A stretch of 64,000 nucleotides of DNA from Planctomycetales bacterium (GCA_028285345.1 JANQPT010000041.1:279519-343518); one strand, 5' to 3'; counted from the stretch's first letter, positions 27,203-37,517 are shown. Made by a program: numbers and translations. The notes: generated by a model from the letters alone, not told the origin.

Positions 27203-29793
27203 TTCGCTTCCCGCTTCGTTTCCTCCTCTGTGCGATGAATCTTCAACAACAAACGATGCGCTTCCCGATACCGAGGCGCCGCTTCCAGCGCCCGTAACAA
27301 ATGTGTTTTCGCAGCGCGGGGATTCTCCGTCTGCAAGATTCGTGCCAGCTGGTAATGCGCCTCAGTGGCGCGGTGTGCATCGAGCCGCACCACCGCCTGA
27401 TAGGCTTCCGCCGCCGCCGGAACCTGACCCAGTTCACCAGAGGCCCGCGCGAGCATCGCATGCGGCGCCGCATGCAACGGATTGATTGCCAGCAGCCGCT
27501 CCGCATTCGTCCGCACCGCGGCCCAATTCCTATTCTGCGCAGCAAGCTCCAGCAATCTCTCGTACGCATCGACGGCATCGGCGCTCAACGACGCCCAACG
27601 CTCCAAGACCTCAGTCTCCTGGTCGACTTCACCCAATTCGCGATGCACCCGAGCCAACATGGCGTAGGCGTTGCCGCTGCCGACGTGCTCGGGATAAAGG
27701 CCGATCAATCTCTGCAGCGGCTGCTTTGCCGCCTGCCAATGCTTCGCGGCCAGCAGTTCGCGGCAGTGGCGGGCCAGCACTTGAATATTGTTCGATTTCA
27801 GCGGATCCGTGTGGGCGATTTGCAACAACTTCTGTTCGTTCTTCTGCGGTTCGCTCCAATCCGCGTCGGGGGCCAACGCCTCGGCCCGCGCTCGAGCAAA
27901 CATGGCGAAATCGCGTTCCAGCGCCGCCAATCCATTCGTCCGCCGCTCCAGCGACACATTAATCGGCATCCCGGCACCCAAATCGGCCAAGATTTCCCGT
28001 AGCACATCGAAGCCGAATGTCTCGATCAGGTACTCCACCACCAGCGACGACTGATAGTAGGCGAACTGCAAATGCGCACCGCTGGGAGGAGACGAAAACG
28101 CGCTACTCAGTTCGCTGACCGGCGTGAAATCGCCGCCGAGAATCCACTTCCGATACTGCGGCGTCATCGACTGCCCCCAGCGGGAATCGGCTTGCTGCTC
28201 TTCGTAAACCGAGATCCCCTCGCTCAGCCAGCGGGGCATTTTGTTGTGTGTGAGATTGAGTGTGACTGTATGGCAGAATTCATGCCACAGCACCGATTCC
28301 CAATTGGTCGGATTTCCCGCCTGAGTGGCCGGGCTGTTGGCGGTGATCACATTGCCAAAGCATACCCCCAGAAAACCGGCTCCACCCGGCATCCCAAACG
28401 TGCGGACGGCAAAATCGGACTGGTCCGCAAAAATCTCCACGATGATCGGTTGCGACGGTGTCCAGTGATACTTCACGCAGAGCGACTCTTTGGCCCGCTG
28501 CAACAGCGCCAAGACCCGCCGTCCATAGATCTCCGCCTCCCGCGCCTCCATCCGCACAATGAAATCGTCATCTTCCAACGTGCGGTATTTGCTGATGTTC
28601 TCTTGCAGCGTCACCAGATTAAAGCTCACGACATCGTAGCCGTCCCGTTCAAAACCGCGACGGGCCAATTGCCACCCCTCCTCCTCTTCGCCCAGCCGCA
28701 AGAGATCCTGTGCCAACTGAATCGTCGCCGGAGTGAAGTCGGCATCCTGTTCCAAGGCGCGACGTTGATAAGCCGCCCCTTCACGGAAGCGATAATTTCG
28801 CGAGAGCTTGCGACCGATCAAATGATCAACGTCGGCGAGTCGGTTCGACCGCCCGCGGGCGGCGCCCCGAAACACCTGTTCCCCTTTAGGATCGGCCGCA
28901 TAGTGTGCAAGCAGCGCCCGATAAGCCCACGCCTCGCGCTGGCGAGGATTGACCTCAAGCACCGATTTCAAAACGGCTTCCGCTTTCACGTAACGTTCGG
29001 CGTCGATCAGTTGTTCGGCCGTCAGCAGCAGGCTCGGAACGTGTCGTGGATTGATCTCCAAAGCCCGTTTCAAAGCCGCCTCCGCAGCCTTTCCGTCACC
29101 CGAAACCAATGCTCGCGCCAAGCCGTATTGCACCTCCGGATTGTTGGGGAATTCCTTCGCCGCGGCGCGAAATTCTTCCGCCGCAAGGGCGTCGTCATGC
29201 TTTCGCAATGCGAGACGTCCGATGGCCAAGTAAGCGTCCACGCGATCGGGAGCTTCTTTCTTCGCCCGATCATAGAAGTTGAGCAACACGTCGCGCGGCT
29301 CGGCCCGCAACAGCAATAGCGCATCGCCGGCCGCAATCAGGTTTGCGGAATCTGTGTACCGCCACGGCGTGCGCCGCAGCCGCTGATCAATCTCGGCCAG
29401 CTGCGCGGAGGCGATTTCATCATGACCCAGCAGCCGTGAGATTCGATGATTCAACAATCGCAGGCGAATGCTCCACGGATAGCGCGCGACCGCTGAAGCA
29501 TTGTCGCCGGCAGCTTGATCAAGTTGTCCCAGCACCAGTTGCGATCGAGTGAGCAGAACCTCCCATTCTTCCCCCAAACGCCCGTACCGCCGATTACTGA
29601 GAGATTTCTGTGCGGCGGCGAGACATTGTTCGTAGTCACCGGCTTTGAACAGTCGCTGCGCGTCATCGATGTCGCCGCAGCGCGCCGTTGATGCGCAAAA
29701 AGTGAGCAGTGCGGTCAGCGCAACCAGGAATCGAAGGGGAAACATGAGCAGCGCGGTGCAGCAACGAGAGGAGTGACGAAGGGAATCACGCAT
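27199..29793 (-). CDS. Exported TPR protein with gluzincin (peptidase MA-like) domain
   Basis: 864 residues from the ATG at 29793, chosen for GGGAGGG about 5 bases upstream; the frame continues 29 codons further back. Leader: MFPLRFLVALTALLTFCAS, cleavage near STARCGD. TPR-like repeats fill about 45-380 and again 640-864. Between them HEFCH (His504-His508) is an HExxH zinc motif, followed by MPRWLSEGISVYEEQQ, which supplies the third ligand Glu: the peptidase MA pattern. The TPR arms suggest that it binds protein partners in the periplasm. The stop codon lies inside the inverted repeat. Second gluzincin of this type in the window. Confidence 0.75.
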   Translation of the reverse strand: MRDSLRHSSRCCTALLMFPLRFLVALTALLTFCASTARCGDIDDAQRLFKAGDYEQCLAAAQKSLSNRRYGRLGEEWEVLLTRSQLVLGQLDQAAGDNASAVARYPWSIRLRLLNHRISRLLGHDEIASAQLAEIDQRLRRTPWRYTDSANLIAAGDALLLLRAEPRDVLLNFYDRAKKEAPDRVDAYLAIGRLALRKHDDALAAEEFRAAAKEFPNNPEVQYGLARALVSGDGKAAEAALKRALEINPRHVPSLLLTAEQLIDAERYVKAEAVLKSVLEVNPRQREAWAYRALLAHYAADPKGEQVFRGAARGRSNRLADVDHLIGRKLSRNYRFREGAAYQRRALEQDADFTPATIQLAQDLLRLGEEEEGWQLARRGFERDGYDVVSFNLVTLQENISKYRTLEDDDFIVRMEAREAEIYGRRVLALLQRAKESLCVKYHWTPSQPIIVEIFADQSDFAVRTFGMPGGAGFLGVCFGNVITANSPATQAGNPTNWESVLWHEFCHTVTLNLTHNKMPRWLSEGISVYEEQQADSRWGQSMTPQYRKWILGGDFTPVSELSSAFSSPPSGAHLQFAYYQSSLVVEYLIETFGFDVLREILADLGAGMPINVSLERRTNGLAALERDFAMFARARAEALAPDADWSEPQKNEQKLLQIAHTDPLKSNNIQVLARHCRELLAAKHWQAAKQPLQRLIGLYPEHVGSGNAYAMLARVHRELGEVDQETEVLERWASLSADAVDAYERLLELAAQNRNWAAVRTNAERLLAINPLHAAPHAMLARASGELGQVPAAAEAYQAVVRLDAHRATEAHYQLARILQTENPRAAKTHLLRALEAAPRYREAHRLLLKIHRTEEETKREAN

Positions 29794-30096
29794 AGGCACC
29801 CTCCCTGGGCGACGACTCAGCGAAGAGGCTGACTTTCGCCCCGCACACTGTGCCGACCACATCCTGCGGTTGGGGAACAAATCAATCTTTGAGCTATTAC
29901 TTCAGCTGATCAAACGTTAGCCGAATTTTGAGATGGAAGCAAGAACAATACCAATCGGCGACGAAATGCGAGATCGGTCGCGCACATGCCGTTGAACTTT
30001 CGTGCCCAAGAGATTGCCTGCGCATACAGTTTGTGCCATACTCGAAGTTTAGGCGGAACTCTTCTGACTGCCTCAGTTTTGATCAATGGATACAAC
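29794..30096. other. Divergent intergenic region
   Basis: About 300 bases between the TPR/peptidase gene (leftward) and aroH (rightward). It must hold both promoters. No clear -35/-10 pair, hairpin or small gene could be picked out. Confidence 0.4.
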
Positions 30097-30468
30097 ATGC
30101 CCGTGCGCGGAATTCGCGGCGCGACGACGGTCGACACCGACACTCCCGAACAGATTCGCGCCGCTACGCGGGAATTGCTGGAAGCGGTTCTCGCAGCAAA
30201 CGACATCGAGAGTTTCGACGATTTGGCGTCGGTCTTTTTGACCACGACGACAGATTTAACCTCCGCCTTCCCGGCAGAAGCGGCTCGCGAAATGGGAATG
30301 GACCTCGTCCCGCTGTTGTGTGCTTCCGAGATCGCGGTACCCGGCGCCATGCCGCGCTGCGTACGCGTGTTGCTGCACATCAACACCGACCGACCGCAGC
30401 GGGACCTCTCCCACGTCTATCTTCGAGATGCACGCAATCTGCGACCGGACGTGAAAAGCGCTCAGTAA
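30097..30468 (+). CDS. aroH: Chorismate mutase, AroH type
   Basis: 123 residues from the ATG at 30097. Counted from here, every active-site residue known for the Bacillus subtilis enzyme falls at its own number: Arg7, Cys75, Glu78, Arg90 and Tyr108. That fixes both the family and the start; the open frame further upstream (to 29986) is not part of it. It converts chorismate to prephenate for Phe and Tyr synthesis, as a cytoplasmic trimer of alpha/beta barrels. No other aromatic gene is adjacent. The gene meets the following lipoprotein gene tail to tail, 7 bases apart. Confidence 0.93.
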   Translation: MPVRGIRGATTVDTDTPEQIRAATRELLEAVLAANDIESFDDLASVFLTTTTDLTSAFPAEAAREMGMDLVPLLCASEIAVPGAMPRCVRVLLHINTDRPQRDLSHVYLRDARNLRPDVKSAQ

Positions 30469-30475
30469 ACTGCGT

Positions 30476-31294
30476 CTATCGCTCTTGCCGGGGAGAGATT
30501 TCGCCCACGAGCGCTTCTTTGGCATCCCACCGGATTTGTTCATCGGAACCGCTTTCGGGCAGTTCGTCAAACGGAATGCCCCGGTCCTGCATCACATTGG
30601 TCAACTCCGCCAGCGGGTCGCCCTTTAGATCCCCCGGGAAGACCTTGTCCAGCCACTCACGATGCTCACGCACCAGCAAGAGGTTTTCCGGCGGAACCTT
30701 GAGCAGCACGCGTGCGCGGTTGACCACTGTAATCCACGCGGCACGCGACAAGACTTCGTGCGCCAGCTCATCCGACAGTGACGAGAACGCTGTCTGGTCG
30801 GCTTCCAGTTCCTTGACCTGTTTCTGGCCCTTCTCGATCACTTCGGCCAAGTCGATCTTCGCATCCACGGCATCTGCGCTGAGTGCCGCCCCGATGGTCA
30901 ACGTGAGTCCCACAAACTGTTCCGGCGTCATTCGCTCCCGCCGCAATGCCCGCAGCAATTCGCGGCTCTTGGGCATCTGCCGCGTGAGATCCTCCACCGA
31001 CCATCGTTCTTCAAAATTGTCGTTTTCCTGGCGCACCAAGTCCTGAATCGGCAGCGTTCGTTCTTGTGTCCAGTGTGGACGCGGCAGAAGCGTCGAAGGC
31101 AACGCCGGGACAACTTGCTCCGGAAGGCTGTTGATGATCGACTTGTACGACTCAAACTCTGCCGGCGAGACTTTCTCTTCGATACGCTTAACATCCCGCA
31201 CCTGCAGTTCTTCGCCACAGCCAACCACAGCGCACAGACAGACCATCGCAGCAATAGCAACGTACAACGGCCTGATGTTGAGGAAGTGATCCAT
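30476..31294 (-). CDS. Lipoprotein of unknown function
   Basis: 272 residues. A leader (YVAIAAMVCLCAVVGC) ends in a lipobox at Cys26. The mature chain is helical and acidic, with no cysteines and no recognised domain. Distinctive stretches are MPKSRELLRALRRERMTPEQF and VLLKVPPENLLLVREHREW. Probably an envelope protein specific to planctomycetes. The 246-base gap to the membrane glycosyltransferase-like gene upstream suggests its own promoter. Confidence 0.6.
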   Translation of the reverse strand: MDHFLNIRPLYVAIAAMVCLCAVVGCGEELQVRDVKRIEEKVSPAEFESYKSIINSLPEQVVPALPSTLLPRPHWTQERTLPIQDLVRQENDNFEERWSVEDLTRQMPKSRELLRALRRERMTPEQFVGLTLTIGAALSADAVDAKIDLAEVIEKGQKQVKELEADQTAFSSLSDELAHEVLSRAAWITVVNRARVLLKVPPENLLLVREHREWLDKVFPGDLKGDPLAELTNVMQDRGIPFDELPESGSDEQIRWDAKEALVGEISPRQER

Positions 31295-31540
31295 TACCTG
31301 TTCCCGATTCTTTCGACAACCGTCTGTCGGCCGACGACTCTTGCCGGAGCACGGCCCATAAGTCGATATCGGCGATTGACGCCCGCATCAAAACTGCCAG
31401 ATTTGGTTGCAACACCTGAGACGATCCGTGACGCCGCGCGTTGCCAATTCTCTCGACAATTCCAACTTGGGGAGTGATTCCTGTTGTGACGTGTCGCTCA
31501 GTATTGCGTGTTGCGCAATTAGTCTCGGCGACACAACGGA

Positions 31541-33073
31541 TCAGTGCGGGATATGAAATCCATGCACGCGCATCACCATCGCGAGAGAGACTGCGAATTG
31601 CAGGACCAGCGTGCATGTCCACCGCACCGAATCTCCTGTCGGCTCTCGATTCGCCCGATTGGCAAAACAGCCCGACGCCAACAGCAGAAGCCACGGCATC
31701 AGCAAAATCCACAGACGGGCGACTTCCCCCATATTCTTGCCGCTCAGCCAGAGTAATCCCCAGATGACCAGACACGACCAGAGTGTTCCCGCTCCACGAG
31801 AACGGGAATCTGTGGCGGCAATCTTCCAAGCGCCCCACAACGCCGCGATTGCCACGGGAATCCCTGCAGCGATGCAGAACTCTACAGGGTTCACCAACAG
31901 CCACTTCCAATACGTACGGGTGTACTGCTCGTAGAAGCCGGCGTGGTTTCGATAATTCCAAATCCAGATCGACACGAGATTGATACCCCTGATCCACCAC
32001 ACCGCAAAGAACGGGATCAGGAACCCGGATCCCGCCCAACCCTTGGCGAACAGCAGCTTCGCGAGCGCATTCGGAACCCGTTCGTCAGGCCGACAACACC
32101 AACCCCGCCAAACGGTCACGCCCGCCACGCAGAGCGCGACCGGGATCAACGCCAAACTGCAACACAGCCCCGCAAACAGCACGGCGCCCGCACAAAAACA
32201 ACGCCAAGCCGAGCGTTGTTCCCAACCGCCCAGCCAAAATAGATAGAACAGCATTCCAATCAGCGGATAGAGCACGTCCGACTTGGGGAGAAACAGCGCC
32301 AGCGCCGGCACCAGCGGCCACAGCGCAGCGGTCCTCCATGCTGTCTCCCGCAAATAATCCCGCGACAAGGTCAGGTACAGCGGAATCACGGTCCCGGCAG
32401 CCGCCAATTGTGTCAGCAGCGCCGCCAGCCAGAGGGCCGCGCGATGTTCCGGCAGAAGGGCTGTCGGTCGGCCCCGCTGATTCTGCTCAATAATCGCAAA
32501 CGCCTCGGCCAGTGACGCCGGCTCTGTCTGTCGCAAAACGGCGGTCAATCCTGGTGAGGCACGGCAGATTTTAATGAGCTGGTGATAGGCCGTCACCAAT
32601 CCCGGAGGGTGTGTCCCAACATGCAGCACATCCCCTTCCGCCATCAGTTCGTCGTAGCGGCTCAAGAATTCATCAAACTCCGCATCATGGTCGCGGGCGA
32701 GACTGAAATACCCCGATGAACCGGGATAAAATAACACCCACGCGGTTTTGGCGAAGCGATACTCAGGCGGAGCGGAGTCCTGAATCACCCACAGCCAACT
32801 GAACCCGGCGATGACCAAGCCGCCAAGCCACAGCTTCCGTTCCCAGCCCCGTCCGTCACCAATTCGAATCCGACCAAGGTACACAAATCCCCAGTAGAAA
32901 AACGCCGCAATCCCAACGAGACACAACGTCAGCCAGCCGTCAACCGGCGGTCCAATGCGGTCCCACGTCCATTCACCAGGGATCCCCAGCGGAATGTCGC
33001 TGAACCACAACAGTCCCATCACCGTCGCTGAAGCGGTGCACGAAACGACAAGATACGGCAGATTTCTGGTCAT
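31541..33073 (-). CDS. GT39-like multi-span membrane protein (possible polyprenyl-linked sugar transferase)
   Basis: 510 residues from the ATG at 33073; the frame stays open 52 codons further, but the first membrane helix (LPYLVVSCTASATVMGLLWF) begins right here. About ten membrane segments. A soluble loop holds DVLHVGTHPPGLVTAYHQL, resembling the HPPG motif of ArnT/PMT-type glycosyltransferases that use lipid-linked sugar donors. The usual N-terminal acidic motif is less clear (WTWDRIGPP). The transferred sugar and acceptor are unknown. It is divergent from the DUF1598-like gene, 258 bases apart. Confidence 0.6.
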   Translation of the reverse strand: MTRNLPYLVVSCTASATVMGLLWFSDIPLGIPGEWTWDRIGPPVDGWLTLCLVGIAAFFYWGFVYLGRIRIGDGRGWERKLWLGGLVIAGFSWLWVIQDSAPPEYRFAKTAWVLFYPGSSGYFSLARDHDAEFDEFLSRYDELMAEGDVLHVGTHPPGLVTAYHQLIKICRASPGLTAVLRQTEPASLAEAFAIIEQNQRGRPTALLPEHRAALWLAALLTQLAAAGTVIPLYLTLSRDYLRETAWRTAALWPLVPALALFLPKSDVLYPLIGMLFYLFWLGGWEQRSAWRCFCAGAVLFAGLCCSLALIPVALCVAGVTVWRGWCCRPDERVPNALAKLLFAKGWAGSGFLIPFFAVWWIRGINLVSIWIWNYRNHAGFYEQYTRTYWKWLLVNPVEFCIAAGIPVAIAALWGAWKIAATDSRSRGAGTLWSCLVIWGLLWLSGKNMGEVARLWILLMPWLLLLASGCFANRANREPTGDSVRWTCTLVLQFAVSLAMVMRVHGFHIPH

Positions 33074-33331
33074 CAGTTCATTATGTCGGGCCGCCAAGCT
33101 GGTCCAAACCGAAATCGAACCAGACTGCCCAGTTTTACAGAAAATGGCGTCACGCATAGCCATTTCATCACGGCGCGACAGCCGTTCGCGCGAGATCGCT
33201 CCAAAATTGCAGATTTCTTCGAAAATCACGACCGGTTTAGTAAAATCGAACGCGGCGTTTCCGTTTTAGCAGGGGGGCATCACGCACCGCTTGGGTTGCG
33301 CTTCCTAATTGACCAGACTGAAGGACGGGCC

Positions 33332-35185
33332 ATGCCGCATCGCAAACGACTTTCGCGCAATTCATCATCGTCTCGGTCCTCCCACAACGGGTCGCAGCCC
33401 CCCCAAGACTCACCCAATCACCTGCCGCTGATTGTCGGGTCCTTCGCAGTGTGCCTGGTGACGATTGTCGGCGTCTGGATCGGCACGAGCCTCGCGCGGG
33501 AGTCCGCTCCGCAACCTGTCCAACCCAATACTTCCAGTGGCGACGACCTTGCCGTTCAACCTCGCCAGGAGAAAACCGCGAATCGTGCCGAGACAAACCG
33601 TCGTCCCGAGACAACCGCCGGGCATGGCTTAACGGCCGGTCGGACGACTCGATCCAACACGCTCCAGCAACCGGCGCTGTTCGCGCAGAATTCCGAGAAG
33701 CCGGCCGCCGTTGAGACTGTGCGGGTCTTCGCCGAAGAATCGCGCCCGACATACGGCCCGCAACCAGACCCCGCGGGTGGTTCCGGCGCCGACTTTGATT
33801 CATTGATTGAATTAATCACGACAACCGTTTCACCCGACACCTGGGAAGACGTCGGGGGCCCGGGCACAATCGACGAATATGAAACCGGAGTCCGTGTCGA
33901 TCCTCAGAGCCGATTAAGCAAGATTTCCCGGGCCGATCAACAAGGCCGCCTCGAAGCACTCGCAGACCAAATCCGCCGCACCAATCGTCAGGCGGTCGTG
34001 ACCGAATCCAGCGATCTGCGGATTGTCTCTCTGCCTCGCTTAGAACGAGCCGTCTCCGCGTTCGAGCAAGCGGGCGAGCCGCTGCCTGATTCGATTCGCA
34101 ACCTCGCCGGCCTGACGTCCGTCCGTTACGTGTTTGTTTACCCTGAAGAGGGCGAGGTCGTCATCGCGGGACCGGCGGAGCCGTGGAGAATCGATGACGA
34201 GGGCCGTGCCATCGGCGCTGAATCAGAGCGCCCTGCCCTGCAACTAGACGATCTGGTCGTGATACTTCGCACCTTTGCCCCAGCGGGTCAGGGAATCTTC
34301 GGCTGTTCGATCAATCCACGTGAAGCGAACCTGAAACAGGTCAAACAATTCGTCGAAGCCTCCCAAGCGGCCGGTCCTCTCGCACCGGGGACCCGCGGCA
34401 AATGGCTGCGTGAAATCGCCAAGCGGATGGGCATGCAAGACGTCGAAATCTACGGTGTTCCCCGTAACTCCCGTGTGGCCAAGATTATCTTTGAAGCCGA
34501 TTACCGCATGAAAATGATCGGCATCGGAAAACTCGACGCCGGGCCGCGGGTGCCCGACTTCTTCAAGCTCGTGCATCGCAGCCGCAGCGTACACGGCATC
34601 CCCATGAAAGCGCTCCGATGGTGGCTGACGATGAAATACGACGGCGTACTCCACTCCCCCGGCCGCGACGCCTTCGAGATTCGCGGATCGTCTGTCCTGG
34701 TGCAGTCGGAGAATCAATTCGTCACCGCACAGGGCAAGCGCGTGCAAACCGGCGTCGCGGAACCGATTAACCGCCAATTCGCCGAAAACTTTACGCGGTA
34801 TTACAACGACGTCGCCCAGCGCGACAAGGTCTTCGCCGAACTGCAAAACGTGTTCGATCTCGCCATGGCCGCCGCGATTTGCCGCCGTGACGGGCTGTTC
34901 GAACTGGCCGGATGGGACATGGGCACGTTTGCTCCCGGTGGCGACTACAAAGTTGCCGAAGTCGATTCTCCTGCCCCGCAGGAAATCAAATCCGTGCTGA
35001 ACCATCGTGTCTTCGGCGGCACCGACATTGTCGTGCAGGTCGCCGGCGGCGTCGTCGGCAACGTCGGCACACTCGTCAACGACAAAACGCTGCAGGGCGA
35101 ATCGCAGCGTCTGAGCCAGACCCACGCCGCAAGCACGCATAGCGGCATCCCGGCTGACCGATGGTGGTGGGATTCCGCACGATAG
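33332..35185 (+). CDS. DUF1598-like exported or anchored protein
   Basis: 617 residues from the ATG at 33332, selected for AAGGA 7 bases upstream; the frame runs back to 33083 through poor sequence. A Ser-rich N terminus precedes one hydrophobic segment (LIVGSFAVCLVTIVGVWIG, about 31-49), a signal anchor. A Gln/Arg/Thr-rich linker follows. From about 250 on, a well-ordered domain reads SVRYVFVYPEEGEVVIAGPAEPW, then GCSINPREANLKQVKQFV and MGMQDVEIYGVPRNSRVAKIIFEADYRMK. I recognise this as the planctomycete DUF1598 type, from memory. Function unknown. Confidence 0.65.
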   Translation: MPHRKRLSRNSSSSRSSHNGSQPPQDSPNHLPLIVGSFAVCLVTIVGVWIGTSLARESAPQPVQPNTSSGDDLAVQPRQEKTANRAETNRRPETTAGHGLTAGRTTRSNTLQQPALFAQNSEKPAAVETVRVFAEESRPTYGPQPDPAGGSGADFDSLIELITTTVSPDTWEDVGGPGTIDEYETGVRVDPQSRLSKISRADQQGRLEALADQIRRTNRQAVVTESSDLRIVSLPRLERAVSAFEQAGEPLPDSIRNLAGLTSVRYVFVYPEEGEVVIAGPAEPWRIDDEGRAIGAESERPALQLDDLVVILRTFAPAGQGIFGCSINPREANLKQVKQFVEASQAAGPLAPGTRGKWLREIAKRMGMQDVEIYGVPRNSRVAKIIFEADYRMKMIGIGKLDAGPRVPDFFKLVHRSRSVHGIPMKALRWWLTMKYDGVLHSPGRDAFEIRGSSVLVQSENQFVTAQGKRVQTGVAEPINRQFAENFTRYYNDVAQRDKVFAELQNVFDLAMAAAICRRDGLFELAGWDMGTFAPGGDYKVAEVDSPAPQEIKSVLNHRVFGGTDIVVQVAGGVVGNVGTLVNDKTLQGESQRLSQTHAASTHSGIPADRWWWDSAR

Positions 35186-35353
35186 TCTCTTGTTGTGGAC
35201 GAATCAGCGTGGCCCGACCGAAGGCTCAAATGCCAGCGGTGACGCTCCGCCGCCGCTTGACCGTCGGCACCCTAACTTGGATGATGCAGCGACCAATACC
35301 GCTTCTCCATTTGTCGGAGAACCCCTTCCAATTCGGTCGTGAGCAACTTCTCC

Positions 35354-36817
35354 ATGCGCGTCGGTATCCTCGGAATCCAGCACGAATCCAACACGTTCCT
35401 CTCCGTTCCGACCACGATGGAGCACTTCCGCAACGGCGCGATGCTCACCGGGGAGGGCATCCGCTCCCAATACGCCCAGTCACATCACGAACTGGGCGGA
35501 TTTTTTGCCGCGCTCGACGCCGCGAACATTGAGGCCGTTCCGATCTACTTCGCATGGGCGCTCCCCAGCGGCACCATCACCGCGGAAACGGCCGAAGAAC
35601 TCATCGAGCAACTGCTGCGGGAATTCGCCGCAGCAGGCGAACTGGACGGCCTTCTGGTTGCCCCCCACGGCGCAGCGGTCAGTGACCCCTACCCCGATTT
35701 TGACGGTCAATGGCTGTCGCAATTGCGGCAAAACGTCGGACCGGACCTGCCGATTATCGGCACACTCGATTTGCATGCGAATCTCTCGCCGCAAATGGTC
35801 GACGCCTGTGACGCGCTCATCTCGTATCGCAGCAACCCGCATCTCGACCAGCGGCAAGTTGGACAGCAAGCAGCCGAGTTAATGATTCGCACGCTCAGGA
35901 ACGAAGTCCGCCCGGTTCAGGCCGCGGCATTTCCGCCGGTGGCGATCAATATCGAACGGCAATTAACGGCCGACTCCCCCTGTCGGGAGATGTACGAACT
36001 CGCCGACCAGCTGCTCACGCGGCCCGGCATTCTGTCCGACAGCATCCTGCTGGGATTTCCCTACGCCGACGTGCCGGAGATGGGATCGAGTTTTATAGTC
36101 GTTGCGGACGGCGATCAGCAGCTCGCCGAGCAGTCGGTTGGGGAGTTGAACGAGTATTTGATCCAACACCGCACCCAGTTCCTGCCCGACATTTTGGAGC
36201 TGGACGCGGCAATCGATTTGGCGCTCGCATCGCCGCAACCGGTCTGTCTGTTGGATATGGGAGACAACGTGGGAGGCGGCTCGCCGGCTGACAGCACGTT
36301 TCTGTTGCAGGCACTTGTCGACCGCCAAATTGACGATGCGTTCGTCTGCATCGCCGACCCCGCTTCGGTCGAGCGCGCCGCGACAGCCGGTCTGAATAAC
36401 GCGGTTGAGCTCGAAATCGGCGGCAAGACCGACGACCGGCACGGTCATCCGGTGAAAGTCGCAGCAACATTGCTCAGCCTGCACGACGGCAAATTCAGCG
36501 AATCCAAACCGCGCCACGGCGGACGGACCCACTATGACATGGGCCAAACCGCAATCGTCAATATCGCCGATGGGCCAACGGTGATGCTGACAACGCGCCG
36601 CATGGTCCCCTTCAGCCTCTCTCAACTCACCAGTTGCGGCATCGAACCGCAGCGGTATCGCATCCTGGTCGCCAAAGGCGTCCACGCCCCCACCGCCGCC
36701 TACGCACCCGTTTGCCCCACGCTATTGCGCGTGAACACCCACGGCGTCACCACCGCAGACATGCAATCCCTCCCTTTCAAAAACCGCCGCCGCCCGCTGT
36801 TCCCCTTCGAACGCTGA
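35354..36817 (+). CDS. M81-family metallopeptidase (MlrC-like)
   Basis: 487 residues from the ATG at 35354; a GTG five codons earlier is possible. The N terminus MRVGILGIQHESNTFL is typical of MlrC. Zinc ligands fit GTLDLHANLS (Asp and His) and SYRSNPHLDQ (His), and LLDMGDNVGGGSPAD opens the C-terminal domain. The founding member helps degrade the linearised cyanobacterial toxin microcystin, but most relatives have unknown peptide or amide substrates, and no mlrA or mlrB lies here. Not exported. The 700-base gap downstream suggests an independent unit. Confidence 0.85.
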   Translation: MRVGILGIQHESNTFLSVPTTMEHFRNGAMLTGEGIRSQYAQSHHELGGFFAALDAANIEAVPIYFAWALPSGTITAETAEELIEQLLREFAAAGELDGLLVAPHGAAVSDPYPDFDGQWLSQLRQNVGPDLPIIGTLDLHANLSPQMVDACDALISYRSNPHLDQRQVGQQAAELMIRTLRNEVRPVQAAAFPPVAINIERQLTADSPCREMYELADQLLTRPGILSDSILLGFPYADVPEMGSSFIVVADGDQQLAEQSVGELNEYLIQHRTQFLPDILELDAAIDLALASPQPVCLLDMGDNVGGGSPADSTFLLQALVDRQIDDAFVCIADPASVERAATAGLNNAVELEIGGKTDDRHGHPVKVAATLLSLHDGKFSESKPRHGGRTHYDMGQTAIVNIADGPTVMLTTRRMVPFSLSQLTSCGIEPQRYRILVAKGVHAPTAAYAPVCPTLLRVNTHGVTTADMQSLPFKNRRRPLFPFER

Positions 36818-37517
36818 ACCAGCCGAATTGATGCCTTCGAAGTCAGCTACAAAGCCGTCAAAACCTGAGAAGGCGTGAATCACCTGTAAACTCAAGACAT
36901 TACGTCCGGTTTCCATTTTCCGTCCGCACGCTCTTATCCGTACGCAGCGGGCAGTTTCACGCACGAAAGTGGCGAGTACCGGAACGCTGCGAACGGGCAC
37001 GTCCACTCGGTTGCCCCCTGCAATTCTCAATGACAGATTCGGCTCGGACGGCGACTCCTGAGCAATGATTTGTCAACTGGTTACCGGAATGCTACGCCTT
37101 AAATTGACGCTGGTTCAGGGGCGTATTGATCGCCCCGAACGGAGAGATGATCGATGTTACGTTCAGTCAACTGTATCTGGACGAAATGGATTTGGGCAGA
37201 GAAATCCGCGCAACCATGCAATTGGTCTATGCAACTCTGGATGACATACTAATCTGCAAGAATGACACTGGGACCGACTGGCTGTCCAGCGGTTGTAACA
37301 TGGCTTTTCCTGCGTGGGTCAACCTGTCTTGTTGCAAGTCGACGCACTCGAGCTCGCATCGGTTGCGTCGTCCGTTTGTGCGTTGAAGGTTGCGTTAACT
37401 GCAGCGGAACGTCGTCATGACAGCATACGAACCCACAGCGAATCGGCCTGGACATGACGGCGAGATTAGTCAATCCAGGATTCACAGATCGAACGGCAAG
37501 AAACGCGAGGATGAATC
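36818..37517. other. 700-base gap before the sulfatase
   Basis: No supported gene. An 86-codon frame (37126-37386, TTG start) ends in Cys/Ser/Arg-rich sequence and has no ribosome site. The only structure seen is the hairpin at 37113-37140. GC looks lower here than to the left, in keeping with the border of an accessory stretch. Confidence 0.5.
37113..37140. repeat. 10-bp hairpin with one bulged A
   Basis: GTTC-A-GGGGCG and CGCCCCGAAC pair around a 7-base loop (TATTGAT). No T-run follows on the plus strand. It lies 380 bases upstream of the sulfatase, too far to be a simple leader. Possibly the remnant of an element end. Confidence 0.35.

Noticed and set aside
28072..29319. 415-codon plus-strand frame
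   Set aside because: Antisense to the TPR/peptidase gene, whose leader, repeats and HExxH are clear; Arg/His/Pro-rich with no motif, the usual mirror of biased codons.
37126..37386. 86-codon frame before the sulfatase
   Set aside because: TTG start inside a hairpin, no ribosome site, ends in Cys/Ser/Arg-rich noise.
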